Source: Citrobacter sp. Cu233 (lineage in GTDB: Bacteria; Pseudomonadota; Gammaproteobacteria; Enterobacterales; Enterobacteriaceae). From it: 64,000 nt of DNA. The notes beneath the pieces were generated by a model that worked only from the letters and a program-made list of their open reading frames with translations, was not told where the DNA came from and did no database searches. The translations under genes were made by a program, and so were the position numbers. Below, piece by piece: positions 8,479-18,822 of the stretch. The stretch spans positions 92,176 to 156,175 of the forward strand of contig NZ_JAOWIF010000042.1 in the NCBI RefSeq assembly GCF_030332225.1, given 5' to 3'. How positions within the stretch are numbered: the first letter of the stretch is position 1; each line of letters begins with the position of its first letter.

Positions 8479-8778
8479 ATGAAAGAGCAATTCACCACCA
8501 CGGTGAGAGTCACTGGCAAGGGCGAAGCCAAAGCGCGCGCCTTTGCCGATGCCCTGAACCACGTTCAGGCTGCGGTGATGAAAGCATCGCCGCATATCTT
8601 ACTGCGTATTGAGCCACAGGATGTGCAGGTCGTTCAAGCGCGTGAAACGGTGCGTAAGGAGGCGTTTTTATTCCTCTTTCTACGCCGGGAAAGACGCACT
8701 TTCAGCGTGGAGCTGGATGTGACTGTCAACGTGACTGCCATCAATCTCGACAAGGTGGATTTCGTTACGCAACGCTGA
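8479..8778 (+). CDS. DUF4312-like protein
   Basis: Small soluble protein of 99 residues starting two bases after the previous stop, so it is probably translationally coupled. The first half is a mixed alpha/beta segment and the C-terminal half is strongly beta (FSVELDVTVNVTAINLDKV) after a basic LRRERR stretch. There is no signal peptide or membrane helix. Placement between the SFCGS protein and two membrane proteins suggests a cytoplasmic subunit of one complex. Family assignment is from memory of this gene order, not a search. Confidence 0.7.
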   Translation: MKEQFTTTVRVTGKGEAKARAFADALNHVQAAVMKASPHILLRIEPQDVQVVQARETVRKEAFLFLFLRRERRTFSVELDVTVNVTAINLDKVDFVTQR

Positions 8779-8800
8779 TTCTCTATTAAAAGGCATAATT

Positions 8801-9577
8801 ATGTTCCTGATAATATTAATAAAATCGCTCATCATCGGCGCGCTGGTTGGCGTCGGTGTCGGCGCTGGGGCTGCACGCATGTTTCATGCGCCTACCACTC
8901 AAGGGATGGGCGCATTTCGTACCCTGGGGGAACTGAATTCCTGTGAAGGGGATCCGGCTTCTCACTTCTCGTTTGGCCTGGGCTTCTTCTTTAACGCCTG
9001 GGCTTCTTCCGTTGCGGCGGGGGCGTTCACTCAGGACGTTGACCACCGCATCATCCCCAACTGGGGTGCCGCCGCGCTGATGATCAAAAATCGTAACGTG
9101 GGTGAAACGCTGCACGATCCTAAACGCATGGCGATTGCTTGTGGCGTCATTGGCATGATCGTTGTGACGTTCCTGAACCTTACCGCATCCTCCGTACCTG
9201 AAGCATTGCAGGTTACCGCCGTTAAGGTGCTGGTTCCCGCAGCCAACCTGCTGGTCAACACGGTAATGCCGGTGATCTTCTGGCTGGCGGCGATCGATGC
9301 CGGTAAAAAATCTGGCTTCTGGGCGACCGTTTTCGGTGGTGCAGCACAGTTGATTATGGGTAACGCCGTTCCGGGTCTGGTCCTCGGTATCCTGATTGGT
9401 AAAGGTGTTGAAGAAAGCGGCTGGAACCACGTCACCAAAGTGATGATGGTGGCTATCGTCGCGCTGTTCGTCCTGAGCGGCTTCTTCCGCGGATTCGATA
9501 TGAAGATGATCGAATCTTTCCATCTGACCGTGCCTAACTGGCTGGAACTGATCCATAACTCGCTCAGCGGCAAATAA
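8801..9577 (+). CDS. DUF4311-like polytopic membrane protein
   Basis: 258 residues with several hydrophobic helices: the glycine-rich LIIGALVGVGVGAGAARMF near the N-terminus, then segments around 105-130, 140-165, 175-205 and 215-230. Between the first two sits a polar loop with conserved-looking FRTLGELNSCEGDPASHFSF and FTQDVDHRIIPNWGAA. It pairs with the next membrane protein in the same operon. It shows no ABC, MFS, TRAP or known PTS EIIC signature that I can recognise. Probable permease subunit of an uncharacterised uptake system. Confidence 0.75.
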   Translation: MFLIILIKSLIIGALVGVGVGAGAARMFHAPTTQGMGAFRTLGELNSCEGDPASHFSFGLGFFFNAWASSVAAGAFTQDVDHRIIPNWGAAALMIKNRNVGETLHDPKRMAIACGVIGMIVVTFLNLTASSVPEALQVTAVKVLVPAANLLVNTVMPVIFWLAAIDAGKKSGFWATVFGGAAQLIMGNAVPGLVLGILIGKGVEESGWNHVTKVMMVAIVALFVLSGFFRGFDMKMIESFHLTVPNWLELIHNSLSGK

Positions 9578-9588
9578 CGGAGGCCATC

Positions 9589-10233
9589 ATGGAACAAAAT
9601 AAAGGTTTTTGGTTTGCCGACTGGTCGTTCCCGATCTTCGTTGGTTTGCTCTCTTCTGGCGTCTTTGCCGGGACGCACATGTACTACCTGTATGGCATTG
9701 GTGCATTTAACGAAGTGGCATTCGTGGCGATGCTGAAAGCGGGAATGGATACCGGCTCCTACGGCGCGGTAGCGGCGTTTGGTGCAAGTTTCCTGTTTGC
9801 CCGCATCATTGAAGGGTCTCTGGTGGGGATCCTGGACATCGGCGGGGCGATTCAGACCGGTGTTGGGTTAGGCGTTCCGGCGCTGCTACTGGGTGCGGGC
9901 ATTATTTTCCCGGTTGCCAATTTTGCCGCCTCACTGGTCACCGGTCTGGTTATTGGTCTGGCGATTGGCTACATCATCATTCTGGCGCGTAAGTTCACCA
10001 TCAATCAGAGCGACTCGACCTACGGGGCTGACGTGATGATGGGGGCCGGTAACGCCTCCGGCCGCTTCCTTGGGCCGTTGATTATCCTCAGTGCCATGAC
10101 GGCATCTATTCCTATCGGGATCGGCTCTCTGGCTGGCGCACTGCTGTTTTACCTGTGGCAGAAACCAATCACCGGCGGGGCGATCCTTGGGGCGATGATC
10201 CTCGGTTCGATCTTCCCGATTGCCATTAGCTAA
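9589..10233 (+). CDS. DUF4310-like polytopic membrane protein
   Basis: 214 residues with about six hydrophobic helices and many glycines, e.g. GAIQTGVGLGVPALLLGAGI (about 85-104). It begins MEQNKGFWFADWSFPIFVGL behind an ACGGAGG ribosome site. Partner of the preceding DUF4311-like protein; sizes and order suggest a two-subunit membrane channel or carrier. A REP element separates it from the catabolic genes. Substrate unknown; the downstream enzymes suggest an acylated amino-sugar acid or related compound. Confidence 0.75.
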   Translation: MEQNKGFWFADWSFPIFVGLLSSGVFAGTHMYYLYGIGAFNEVAFVAMLKAGMDTGSYGAVAAFGASFLFARIIEGSLVGILDIGGAIQTGVGLGVPALLLGAGIIFPVANFAASLVTGLVIGLAIGYIIILARKFTINQSDSTYGADVMMGAGNASGRFLGPLIILSAMTASIPIGIGSLAGALLFYLWQKPITGGAILGAMILGSIFPIAIS

Positions 10234-10243
10234 CTGTTGATTT

Positions 10244-10279
10244 GTAGGCCGGATAAGGCGGTTGCGCCGCCATCCGGCA
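10244..10279. repeat. REP element inside the cluster
   Basis: GTAGGCCGGATAAGGCGG with CCGCCATCCGGCA, a complete REP hairpin between the last membrane-protein gene and the amidohydrolase gene. It ends 12 bases before the next start codon, so it could set unequal mRNA levels for the two halves. Confidence 0.85.
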
Positions 10280-10291
10280 AAGGAGAGTGCG

Positions 10292-11425
10292 ATGTTTGAT
10301 TTACTCCTGCGCCATGCGCGTCTGGTTGACGATACGGTGAGTGATATTGCGCTCAAGGACGGCAAAATTGCGGCGCTGGGCGGCATTGATAGCCCGGCGG
10401 CGAACATCATCGACTTACGCGGCGAGTGCTACGTCAGCGCAGGCTGGATTGATTCCCACGTCCACTGTTATCCCAAATCCCCGATTTATCATGACCAACC
10501 CGACAGCGTCGGCATTGCCACTGGCGTCACCACGGTGGTCGATGCGGGCAGTACTGGCGCTGATGATATTGACGATTTTTACACGCTGACGCGCGATGCA
10601 GCCACTGAGGTTTATGCGCTGCTGAATATCTCACGCGTTGGGCTTATTGCCCAAAACGAACTGGCCAATATGGCCAATATCGACGCTGATGCGGTGCAGC
10701 AGGCGCTGAAACGCCACCCCGATTTTATCGTGGGTCTGAAGGCGCGCATGAGCAGCAGCGTGGTCGGTGAAAATGGCATTACACCGCTGGATCGGGCTAA
10801 AGCGATGCAGGCGCAAAACGGTGACCTGCCGCTGATGGTGCACATCGGCAACAATCCCCCGGATCTGGATGAGATTGCCGAGCGCCTGATGGCGGGCGAC
10901 ATCATCACCCACTGCTACAACGGCAAGCCAAACCGCATTCTGACACCGGAAGGTGAACTGCGTGCGTCGGTGACACGGGCGATTTCGCGCGGCGTGCGTC
11001 TGGATGTTGGGCACGGTACTGCCAGCCTGAGCTTTGCGGTGGCGAAACGCGCTATCGAACTGGGTGTTCTGCCGCACACCATTAGCTCCGACATTTACTG
11101 CCGCAACCGCATCATCGGTCCGGTGCATTCCCTGGCGAATGTGATGTCGAAGTTTCTCGCTATCGGCATGTCGCTACCACAGGTCATTGAGTGCGTGACC
11201 GCCAATGCCGCCGACGGTTTGCGCCTGAAACATAAAGGTCGGCTGCAGGTTGGTCTGGATGCTGATCTGACCCTCTTTACGCTGAAACGCCAGCCAGACG
11301 TGCTGGTAGATGCCGAAAACGACAGCCTGCAGGCTGAACAACTGCTGGTGCCGCTTGCCGCAATACGTGCTGGCAAGGGCTATATGACCGAACAAGGGAG
11401 CGCGGAACATGCCTTCAATTTTTGA
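10292..11425 (+). CDS. Amidohydrolase/deacetylase-family metallohydrolase (COG3964 type)
   Basis: Cytoplasmic amidohydrolase-superfamily enzyme, 377 residues from the ATG at 10292, which follows AAGGAGAG. Metal ligands visible are H56/H58 (DSHVHCY), a candidate carboxylated Lys150 (VGLKARM), H184 (VHIGNNP), H207 (THCYNG) and an Asp/His near 238-241 (RLDVGHGT). Relatives are often mis-annotated as dihydroorotase; from memory, characterised COG3964 members cleave acetyl esters or N-acetyl groups of hydroxy or amino acids. In this operon it probably deacylates the imported compound before the lyase acts. Its end overlaps the next gene by 17 bases. Confidence 0.85.
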   Translation: MFDLLLRHARLVDDTVSDIALKDGKIAALGGIDSPAANIIDLRGECYVSAGWIDSHVHCYPKSPIYHDQPDSVGIATGVTTVVDAGSTGADDIDDFYTLTRDAATEVYALLNISRVGLIAQNELANMANIDADAVQQALKRHPDFIVGLKARMSSSVVGENGITPLDRAKAMQAQNGDLPLMVHIGNNPPDLDEIAERLMAGDIITHCYNGKPNRILTPEGELRASVTRAISRGVRLDVGHGTASLSFAVAKRAIELGVLPHTISSDIYCRNRIIGPVHSLANVMSKFLAIGMSLPQVIECVTANAADGLRLKHKGRLQVGLDADLTLFTLKRQPDVLVDAENDSLQAEQLLVPLAAIRAGKGYMTEQGSAEHAFNF

Positions 11426-12527
11426 GAAGTACCATTTAAAACAGGTGATTAATACATCCGGTCGCATGACGGCGCTGGGTGTCTCCACACCACGACCGGA
11501 AGTGGTTCAGGCTGCGATGGCGGGGATGAATCAATACTTCGAAATGAAAGATCTGGTCAATAAGACAGGTGAGTACATTGCGAAGTTACTGGATGTGGAA
11601 GGGGCTACCGTCGTTTCCTGTGCCTCGGCAGGGATTGCCCAGTCGGTGGCGGCGGTGCTGGTTAAAGACAGTGACTGGCTATTGGAAAACCTGCACGTGA
11701 CGCCTGTCGACAACAACGAAATCGTGCTACCCAAAGGCCACAACGTTAACTTCGGTGCCCCGGTTGGCGCGATGGTGGCGCTCGGCGGCGGTAAGGTAGT
11801 GGAAGCGGGCTATGCCAACGAATGTTCGGCAGCGCAGCTGGCTGCGGCTATTACACCACGCACGGCGGCAATTCTGTATATCAAATCGCACCACTGTGTA
11901 CAGAAAAGCATGCTCAGCGTGGAGCAGGCTGCGGTGGTTGCACGCACGCATAACCTACCGTTGATCGTCGATGCGGCGGCGGAAGAGGATTTGCAATGTT
12001 ACTACCGTGTCGGTGCGGACCTGGTCATTTACAGCGGTGCGAAGGCGATCGAAGGGCCAACCAGTGGTCTGGTGATTGGCAAAACGCAGTATGTTGAATG
12101 GGTCAAACGCCAGACGGCGGGCATTGGCCGGGCAATGAAGGTCGGCAAAGAAGGCATCCTCGGTTTGACCTGCGCTATCGAACTGTACCTAAGCGCGCAG
12201 AAAGAGAGCGGCGCGGAGATGGTAGAAAAAATGACGCCGTTTATAGCGGCGTTGAATGCCCTTAATGGCGTGAGCGCTCGTGTCGTGTGGGATAGTGCAG
12301 GGCGTGACATTGCACGTACAGAAATTAAGTTTGACGAAGCGGTAACCGGTATCGCCACGGGCGAACTGGTCGACGCGCTGAAACAGGGGGAGTATGCGAT
12401 TTACTTCCGTGGTTACAAAGCTAATGAAGGCATCATCGAGGCGGATGTGCGCAGCGTCGATCGCGCGCAACTGGAGATTGTGGCTCGCCGGATTGCTGAA
12501 GTGATTTCGCAGGAGAAAAAAGCATGA
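11409..12527 (+). CDS. DgaE-type PLP-dependent ammonia lyase
   Basis: 372-residue fold-type I pyridoxal-phosphate enzyme of the SelA/DgaE group. In Salmonella the DgaE protein converts D-glucosaminate 6-phosphate to 2-keto-3-deoxy-6-phosphogluconate plus ammonia. PLP features are the Asp of LPLIVDAAAEED (about 183-194) and the Schiff-base Lys212 in VIYSGAKAIEGPTSG. The older label 'selenocysteine synthase' is wrong for this branch. It overlaps the amidohydrolase gene at its start and the aldolase gene by four bases at its end, indicating tight coupling. Confidence 0.85.
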   Translation: MPSIFEKYHLKQVINTSGRMTALGVSTPRPEVVQAAMAGMNQYFEMKDLVNKTGEYIAKLLDVEGATVVSCASAGIAQSVAAVLVKDSDWLLENLHVTPVDNNEIVLPKGHNVNFGAPVGAMVALGGGKVVEAGYANECSAAQLAAAITPRTAAILYIKSHHCVQKSMLSVEQAAVVARTHNLPLIVDAAAEEDLQCYYRVGADLVIYSGAKAIEGPTSGLVIGKTQYVEWVKRQTAGIGRAMKVGKEGILGLTCAIELYLSAQKESGAEMVEKMTPFIAALNALNGVSARVVWDSAGRDIARTEIKFDEAVTGIATGELVDALKQGEYAIYFRGYKANEGIIEADVRSVDRAQLEIVARRIAEVISQEKKA

Positions 12528-13264
12528 AATTAACCCCTAATTTTTACCGCGATCGCGTCTGTCTGAACGTGTTGGCGGGCTGTAAAGAGAACGCCCAGGA
12601 TATTTATGCGGCGGCGGAAGGCCATGTGCTGGTTGGCGTGCTGTCTAAAAATTACCCCAACGTCGAAAGCGCGGTGGCGGATATGCGTGAATACGCGGCG
12701 CTTATTGACAACGCACTGTCTGTGGGGCTGGGGGCGGGCGATCCGAACCAGTCGGCGATGGTCAGTGAGATCTCCCGCCTGGTGCAGCCTCAGCATGTTA
12801 ATCAGGTCTTTACCGGCGTGGCAACCAGCCGTGCGCTATTGGGACAGCATGATACGGTTGTCAATGGTCTGGTATCGCCAACGGGTACGCCGGGAAGGGT
12901 GAAAATTTCCACCGGGCCTTTGAGCAGCCAGACACCGGACGGCATTGTGCCGGTCGAAACCGCGATTGCTCTGCTCAAAGACATGGGGGGGAGCTCAATT
13001 AAGTACTTTCCGATGGGCGGTCTGAAATGCCGTGACGAATACATCGCGGTCGCGCAGGCCTGTGCTCGTCACGACTTCTGGCTTGAGCCTACTGGCGGCA
13101 TAGACCTGGACAATTTCGCTGAAATCCTGCAGATCGCCCTTGATGCCGGAGTGAGCAAAATCATTCCTCACATCTATAGTTCGATTATTGATAAGGTGAG
13201 TGGTGATACCCGTCCGCAGGACGTTCGCCAACTGCTGGCGATCACCCGCACCTGCGTAGGCTAA
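12524..13264 (+). CDS. DgaF-type KDGP aldolase
   Basis: 246-residue class I aldolase expected to split 2-keto-3-deoxy-6-phosphogluconate into pyruvate and glyceraldehyde 3-phosphate. Its start overlaps the lyase stop (ATGA). The segment IKYFPMGGLKCRDEYIAVA holds a lysine suited to Schiff-base formation, and FWLEPTGGIDLDNF resembles the phosphate-binding end of the barrel. Lyase plus aldolase reproduce the last two steps of D-glucosaminate breakdown. Confidence 0.85.
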   Translation: MKLTPNFYRDRVCLNVLAGCKENAQDIYAAAEGHVLVGVLSKNYPNVESAVADMREYAALIDNALSVGLGAGDPNQSAMVSEISRLVQPQHVNQVFTGVATSRALLGQHDTVVNGLVSPTGTPGRVKISTGPLSSQTPDGIVPVETAIALLKDMGGSSIKYFPMGGLKCRDEYIAVAQACARHDFWLEPTGGIDLDNFAEILQIALDAGVSKIIPHIYSSIIDKVSGDTRPQDVRQLLAITRTCVG

Positions 13265-13285
13265 TTAACTGATGAGGAAACTGAT

Positions 13286-15199
13286 GTGAGATTCCCCAAC
13301 CAACGTTTAGCGCAGCTTTTTGACATGCTGCAAAACGAGGCGCTCCCGCAGGATGAGCTGGCGCAGCGGTTGTCGGTTTCTACACGCACCGTACGTGCAG
13401 ATATTACGGCGCTAAACGCGCTGCTTACTCAGTATGGTGCACAGTTTATTCTCAGCAGGGGCAGCGGTTATCAGCTTAAAATTGATGACCCGGCAAGTTA
13501 TCACTCTCTGCAAACGCAGCAGCCTGAAACGTTGCTGCGCATCCCGCGAACCAGCCAGGAGCGGGTACACTGGCTGGTGGTCCGTTTTCTGACGTCGGCC
13601 TTTTCGCTGAAGCTTGAAGATTTAGCTGATGAATGGTTTATCAGTCGTGCGACGCTGCAAAATGATATGGCCGAAGTCCGTGAACACCTGCAACGTTATC
13701 GTCTGACGCTGGAAACCCGGCCCCGGCATGGGATGAAATTGTTTGGCAGCGAAATGGCGATCCGTGCTTGTTTAACTGACCTGCTGTGGACGCTGGCTCA
13801 GCAGGACCCCCAGCACCCATTGGTGATGGAAGAGGCGCTTAATGCCGGGATACCTGAGCAGCTACAGCCGGTTCTACAGGATATTTTTGCCCGTTTTCAT
13901 ATTCGTCTGACCGATGAGGGCGAGCTGTTTCTGCGCTTGTACTGTGCGGTGGCTATCCGGCGGATTAGCGAAGGGTATCCACTGCCTGAATTTGCCGCTG
14001 AAGAAACTGAACAGGCGGTGTGCCTGGCGGCAAGAGAGATTGCGGGGATCTTGCACCAACTGGCAGACAAGCCGCTTTCCGAGTATGAAGAAAACTGGCT
14101 TCAGGTACATATTGCCGCCCGTCAGGTACAGGAAATTGCGCCCAGCGCCATTAATGCCGATGATGGCGAAGCACTGGTCAATTACATCCTGCGTTTTATC
14201 AACACCCAGTACAACTACAACCTGCTGAATGACCAGCAGTTGCATGCCGATCTGCTGACACATATTAAGACGATGATCACCCGGGTTCGCTACCAGATCA
14301 TGATCCCTAATCCGTTGCTGGAAAATATTAAACAGCACTACCCGATGGCATGGGATATGACGCTGGCCGCCGTGTCAGGCTGGGGGAAATACACGCCGTA
14401 TACCATCAGTGAAAATGAGATCGGCTTTCTGGTTCTGCATATTGGCGTTGGGCTGGAACGTAGTTACAACATCGGTTACCAGCGCCAGCCGCGTGTGCTG
14501 TTGGTCTGTGATGCGGGAAATGCGATGGTGCGGATGATTGAAGCGGTGCTGGCGCGAAAATATCCGCAGATTGATATTGTGGGCGCCGTGACGCTACGCG
14601 ATTACGAACAGCGGGACAACATCAGTGAAGACTTCGTTATTTCTACTGCACGGATCGGTGAAAAAGATAAGCCTGTCGTGATGATTGCACCGTTTCCTAC
14701 CGACTATCAACTGGAGCAGATCGGGAAACTGGTGCTGGTAGATCGAACCCGTCCGTGGATGCTGAACAAGTTTTTCGATGCCGCCCACTTTCGTGTTATC
14801 AACGGCACCATGGATCAGCAGACGCTGTTCAAAACGTTATGCCACCAGTTGCAGGATGAAGGTTTTGTCGACGCGGAGTTTCTTGATTCGGTTGTTGAAC
14901 GTGAGGCCATTGTCAGCACGATGTTGGGTGACAGTATTGCCCTGCCGCATGCGCTCGGCTTGCTGGCAAAGAAAACGGTGGTCTACACCATCCTCGCCCC
15001 GCAGGGCATTGCCTGGGGCGATGACACGGCACACGTAATTTTCTTGCTCGCCATCAGCAAAAGCGAATACGAAGAAGCGATGGCGATCTACGATATCTTT
15101 GTCACTTTCCTGCGTGAACGCGCCATGACGCGGCTCTGTGCATGTCAGAATTTTGCCGAGTTCAAAACGGTTGCGATGGAATGTGTGAGTCGTTTTTGA
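13286..15199 (+). CDS. PRD/EIIA-containing transcription regulator (BglG/MtlR type)
   Basis: 637-residue regulator starting at GTG 13286, behind GATGAGGAAACTGAT. Domains in order: N-terminal winged HTH (about 1-60, LSVSTRTVRADITALNALL) and a second HTH (about 90-160), two PRDs (about 185-400), a GatB-like EIIB domain with Cys408 (VLLVCDAGNAM) and a mannitol/fructose-type EIIA domain with His555 (SIALPHALGL). This is the architecture of MtlR/LicR-type activators, not of RNA-binding antiterminators, which lack the HTH pair. It probably controls the cluster from the palindrome at 7689-7708, with PTS phosphorylation reporting sugar status. Confidence 0.85.
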   Translation: MRFPNQRLAQLFDMLQNEALPQDELAQRLSVSTRTVRADITALNALLTQYGAQFILSRGSGYQLKIDDPASYHSLQTQQPETLLRIPRTSQERVHWLVVRFLTSAFSLKLEDLADEWFISRATLQNDMAEVREHLQRYRLTLETRPRHGMKLFGSEMAIRACLTDLLWTLAQQDPQHPLVMEEALNAGIPEQLQPVLQDIFARFHIRLTDEGELFLRLYCAVAIRRISEGYPLPEFAAEETEQAVCLAAREIAGILHQLADKPLSEYEENWLQVHIAARQVQEIAPSAINADDGEALVNYILRFINTQYNYNLLNDQQLHADLLTHIKTMITRVRYQIMIPNPLLENIKQHYPMAWDMTLAAVSGWGKYTPYTISENEIGFLVLHIGVGLERSYNIGYQRQPRVLLVCDAGNAMVRMIEAVLARKYPQIDIVGAVTLRDYEQRDNISEDFVISTARIGEKDKPVVMIAPFPTDYQLEQIGKLVLVDRTRPWMLNKFFDAAHFRVINGTMDQQTLFKTLCHQLQDEGFVDAEFLDSVVEREAIVSTMLGDSIALPHALGLLAKKTVVYTILAPQGIAWGDDTAHVIFLLAISKSEYEEAMAIYDIFVTFLRERAMTRLCACQNFAEFKTVAMECVSRF

Positions 15200-15231
15200 G
15201 AGGCGTTTTCCAGAATTCGATGTAATGTGAA

Positions 15232-15253
15232 TGTAATGCTAAACTGCATTACA
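15232..15253. promoter_or_regulatory. Operator palindrome of the relBE pair
   Basis: TGTAATGC and GCATTACA are exact inverted arms (15232-15239, 15246-15253) around six bases, 24 bases before the antitoxin ATG. A third TGTAATG copy lies just upstream at 15221-15227. Such sites are bound by RelB and the RelB-RelE complex for autoregulation. Confidence 0.7.
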
Positions 15254-15276
15254 CATTCGATTCTACTGGAGGCATA

Positions 15277-15519
15277 ATGGCCACGCTGAACGTCCGTCTG
15301 GATGAAAAACTCAAAAATGAGGCTTATGCCGTGCTGGAAAAACTGAACATTACGCCAACGGAAGCCGTGCGATTACTGTTTCAGTACGTCGCGGAAACGG
15401 GGCGCATGCCAGTGAAAACCGTTACCGTTAGCGACAGTGAAGATGCACTGATTCAGACAGCCCGGGAGAGGCTGGCCAGCCCGCAAAAGGGAATCAAGGT
15501 TAGTCTGGATGACTTATGA
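15277..15519 (+). CDS. RelB/DinJ-family antitoxin
   Basis: 80-residue antitoxin with an N-terminal ribbon-helix-helix segment (MATLNVRLDEKLKNEAYAVL) typical of RelB/DinJ proteins. The C-terminal tail should wrap the toxin. It has a TGGAGG ribosome site. The stop overlaps the toxin start by 11 bases, the usual TA arrangement. The palindrome just upstream is its probable autoregulatory operator. Confidence 0.9.
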   Translation: MATLNVRLDEKLKNEAYAVLEKLNITPTEAVRLLFQYVAETGRMPVKTVTVSDSEDALIQTARERLASPQKGIKVSLDDL

Positions 15520-15793
15520 ACTGGAATTCGACCCGAGAGCCTTAAAGGAGTGGCATAAATTGGGTGATACGGTGAAGGCTCCGTTTAAGAAGAAGTTGGC
15601 CGGCGTGTTGTTGAACCCCAGAATTGACTCTGCCCGTTTAAACGTTCTTCCAGATTGCTATAAAATTAAGCTTAAGTCGTCCGGCTATCGTCTGGTGTAC
15701 CAGGTTCGGGATGAGGTTGTGATCGTGTTTGTTGTCGCGGTCGGCAAGCGAGAACATTCAGCCGTTTATCACGATGCAAACAAACGGCTTTAG
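15509..15793 (+). CDS. RelE-family mRNA interferase toxin
   Basis: 94-residue RelE toxin, expected to cleave mRNA in the ribosomal A site. Family features: the start MTYELEFDPRALKEWHKL, basic residues in FKKKL and KIKLKSSGYRLVYQV (K and R of the active surface), and an aromatic C-terminal segment (VYHDANKRL, Tyr about 86). Both genes are intact, so the module looks functional. It sits between the nine-gene cluster and convergent nrdG. Confidence 0.9.
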   Translation: MTYELEFDPRALKEWHKLGDTVKAPFKKKLAGVLLNPRIDSARLNVLPDCYKIKLKSSGYRLVYQVRDEVVIVFVVAVGKREHSAVYHDANKRL

Positions 15794-15796
15794 CGA

Positions 15797-16261
15797 TTAA
15801 CGCAAATGATGTACAACCTGGTTGCTGCTGCCGCGCCAGATCAGCGCCGGGTCTTTAAGATCCTGCACAAACTTGCCATCGACCAGTACGTTGATGAGAT
15901 CGACCACCTGCATCTGCGCGGCGTTGAGTTCATCAAGCTTGTAACCGGTCCACACCCAGATATCTTTCCCCGGACACTCAGCGCGAATACGCTGTACCAG
16001 TTTCAGGATATCCGGCACGTTTTGCGGATGCAGCGGATCGCCTCCGGACAGTGAAATACCCTGGCGATGAATGCGCGTGTCGTTCAGATCGGCAATGATC
16101 TTGTCTTCCATCTCCCGGGTAAACGGCATGCCGGAGTTCAACCGCCAGGTACTTTTGTTATAGCAGCCAGGGCATTCATGTACGCAGCCTGAAACAAACA
16201 GGGTGCAGCGAGTGCCGGGGCCGTTAACGATATCGACGGGATAGTACTGGTGAAAGTTCAT
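15797..16261 (-). CDS. nrdG: Anaerobic ribonucleotide reductase activating protein
   Basis: Radical-SAM activase of 154 residues that installs the glycyl radical on NrdD. The 4Fe-4S motif CVHECPGC (CX3CX2C) is in the N-terminal third, and SGGDPLHPQN is the SAM-binding GGD/E region. It lies 56 bases downstream of nrdD in the same direction, as in E. coli. Confidence 0.97.
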   Translation of the reverse strand: MNFHQYYPVDIVNGPGTRCTLFVSGCVHECPGCYNKSTWRLNSGMPFTREMEDKIIADLNDTRIHRQGISLSGGDPLHPQNVPDILKLVQRIRAECPGKDIWVWTGYKLDELNAAQMQVVDLINVLVDGKFVQDLKDPALIWRGSSNQVVHHLR

Positions 16262-16317
16262 AGCGTGTAACCATGCCCGGTAAGCGTAGCGCCACCGGGC
16301 GTTAACGTGGTAGGTGA

Positions 16318-18456
<2,139 letters not shown>

Positions 18457-18621
18457 GATCACTCCATATTTATAAGAACAGGTTATCCACAGAGGCTGGG
18501 GAAGCGGCCATGGGGTTATTCATCTATCAGGCCAATGACTTCCCACAATCCTGACCCACTTTATCCACAATTCCACCGCTAACCGGGGAAATGTCGTTGT
18601 AGCAATTGTAGTCGATTAATA

Positions 18622-18662
18622 CAATATATTGGGTCGGCGTGCATTTTAAGTTCTATATGTAG
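18622..18662. promoter_or_regulatory. Pair of NrdR boxes
   Basis: CAATATATTG (18622-18631) is a perfect palindrome and CTATATGTAG (18653-18662) a near one. Their centres are 31 bp apart, the three-helical-turn spacing known for NrdR box pairs upstream of reductase operons. Confidence 0.65.
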
Positions 18663-18706
18663 TGATTTGCATCAAGGATGTTTACGATTTATTTGATGTA
18701 GCGCAA
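18662..18706. promoter_or_regulatory. Two FNR-like sites, 31 bp apart
   Basis: On the minus strand TTGATGCAAATCAC (18662-18675) matches the FNR consensus TTGAT-N4-ATCAA in all but one position. TTGATGTAGCGCAA (18693-18706) matches in all but two. Their centres are 31 bp apart, matching the two FNR positions reported upstream of E. coli nrdD. Confidence 0.65.
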
Positions 18707-18822
18707 AGTAAAAACTGAAGCGTACAGATGACGGGCACTGCAGCCGATTGTAAATTGTGGTGAGAAAAATCTGATTAATTATTCAACAAAAACATGAAGG
18801 TAAGCTGGACACACGCAGTGAA

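Larger units (their letters stand above)
18457..18822 (-). promoter_or_regulatory. nrdD control region, no gene
   Basis: About 370 bases between nrdD and the treC terminator without a credible coding frame. It carries two NrdR-box-like palindromes and two FNR-like sites, annotated separately, plus short TTATCCACA stretches resembling DnaA boxes at about 18482-18490 and 18560-18570. Whether DnaA binds here is unknown. Confidence 0.65.

Noticed and set aside
11409-12527. Selenocysteine synthase (SelA)
   Set aside because: The protein is shorter than SelA and lies with an amidohydrolase and KDGP aldolase. The DgaE-type lyase assignment fits the context.
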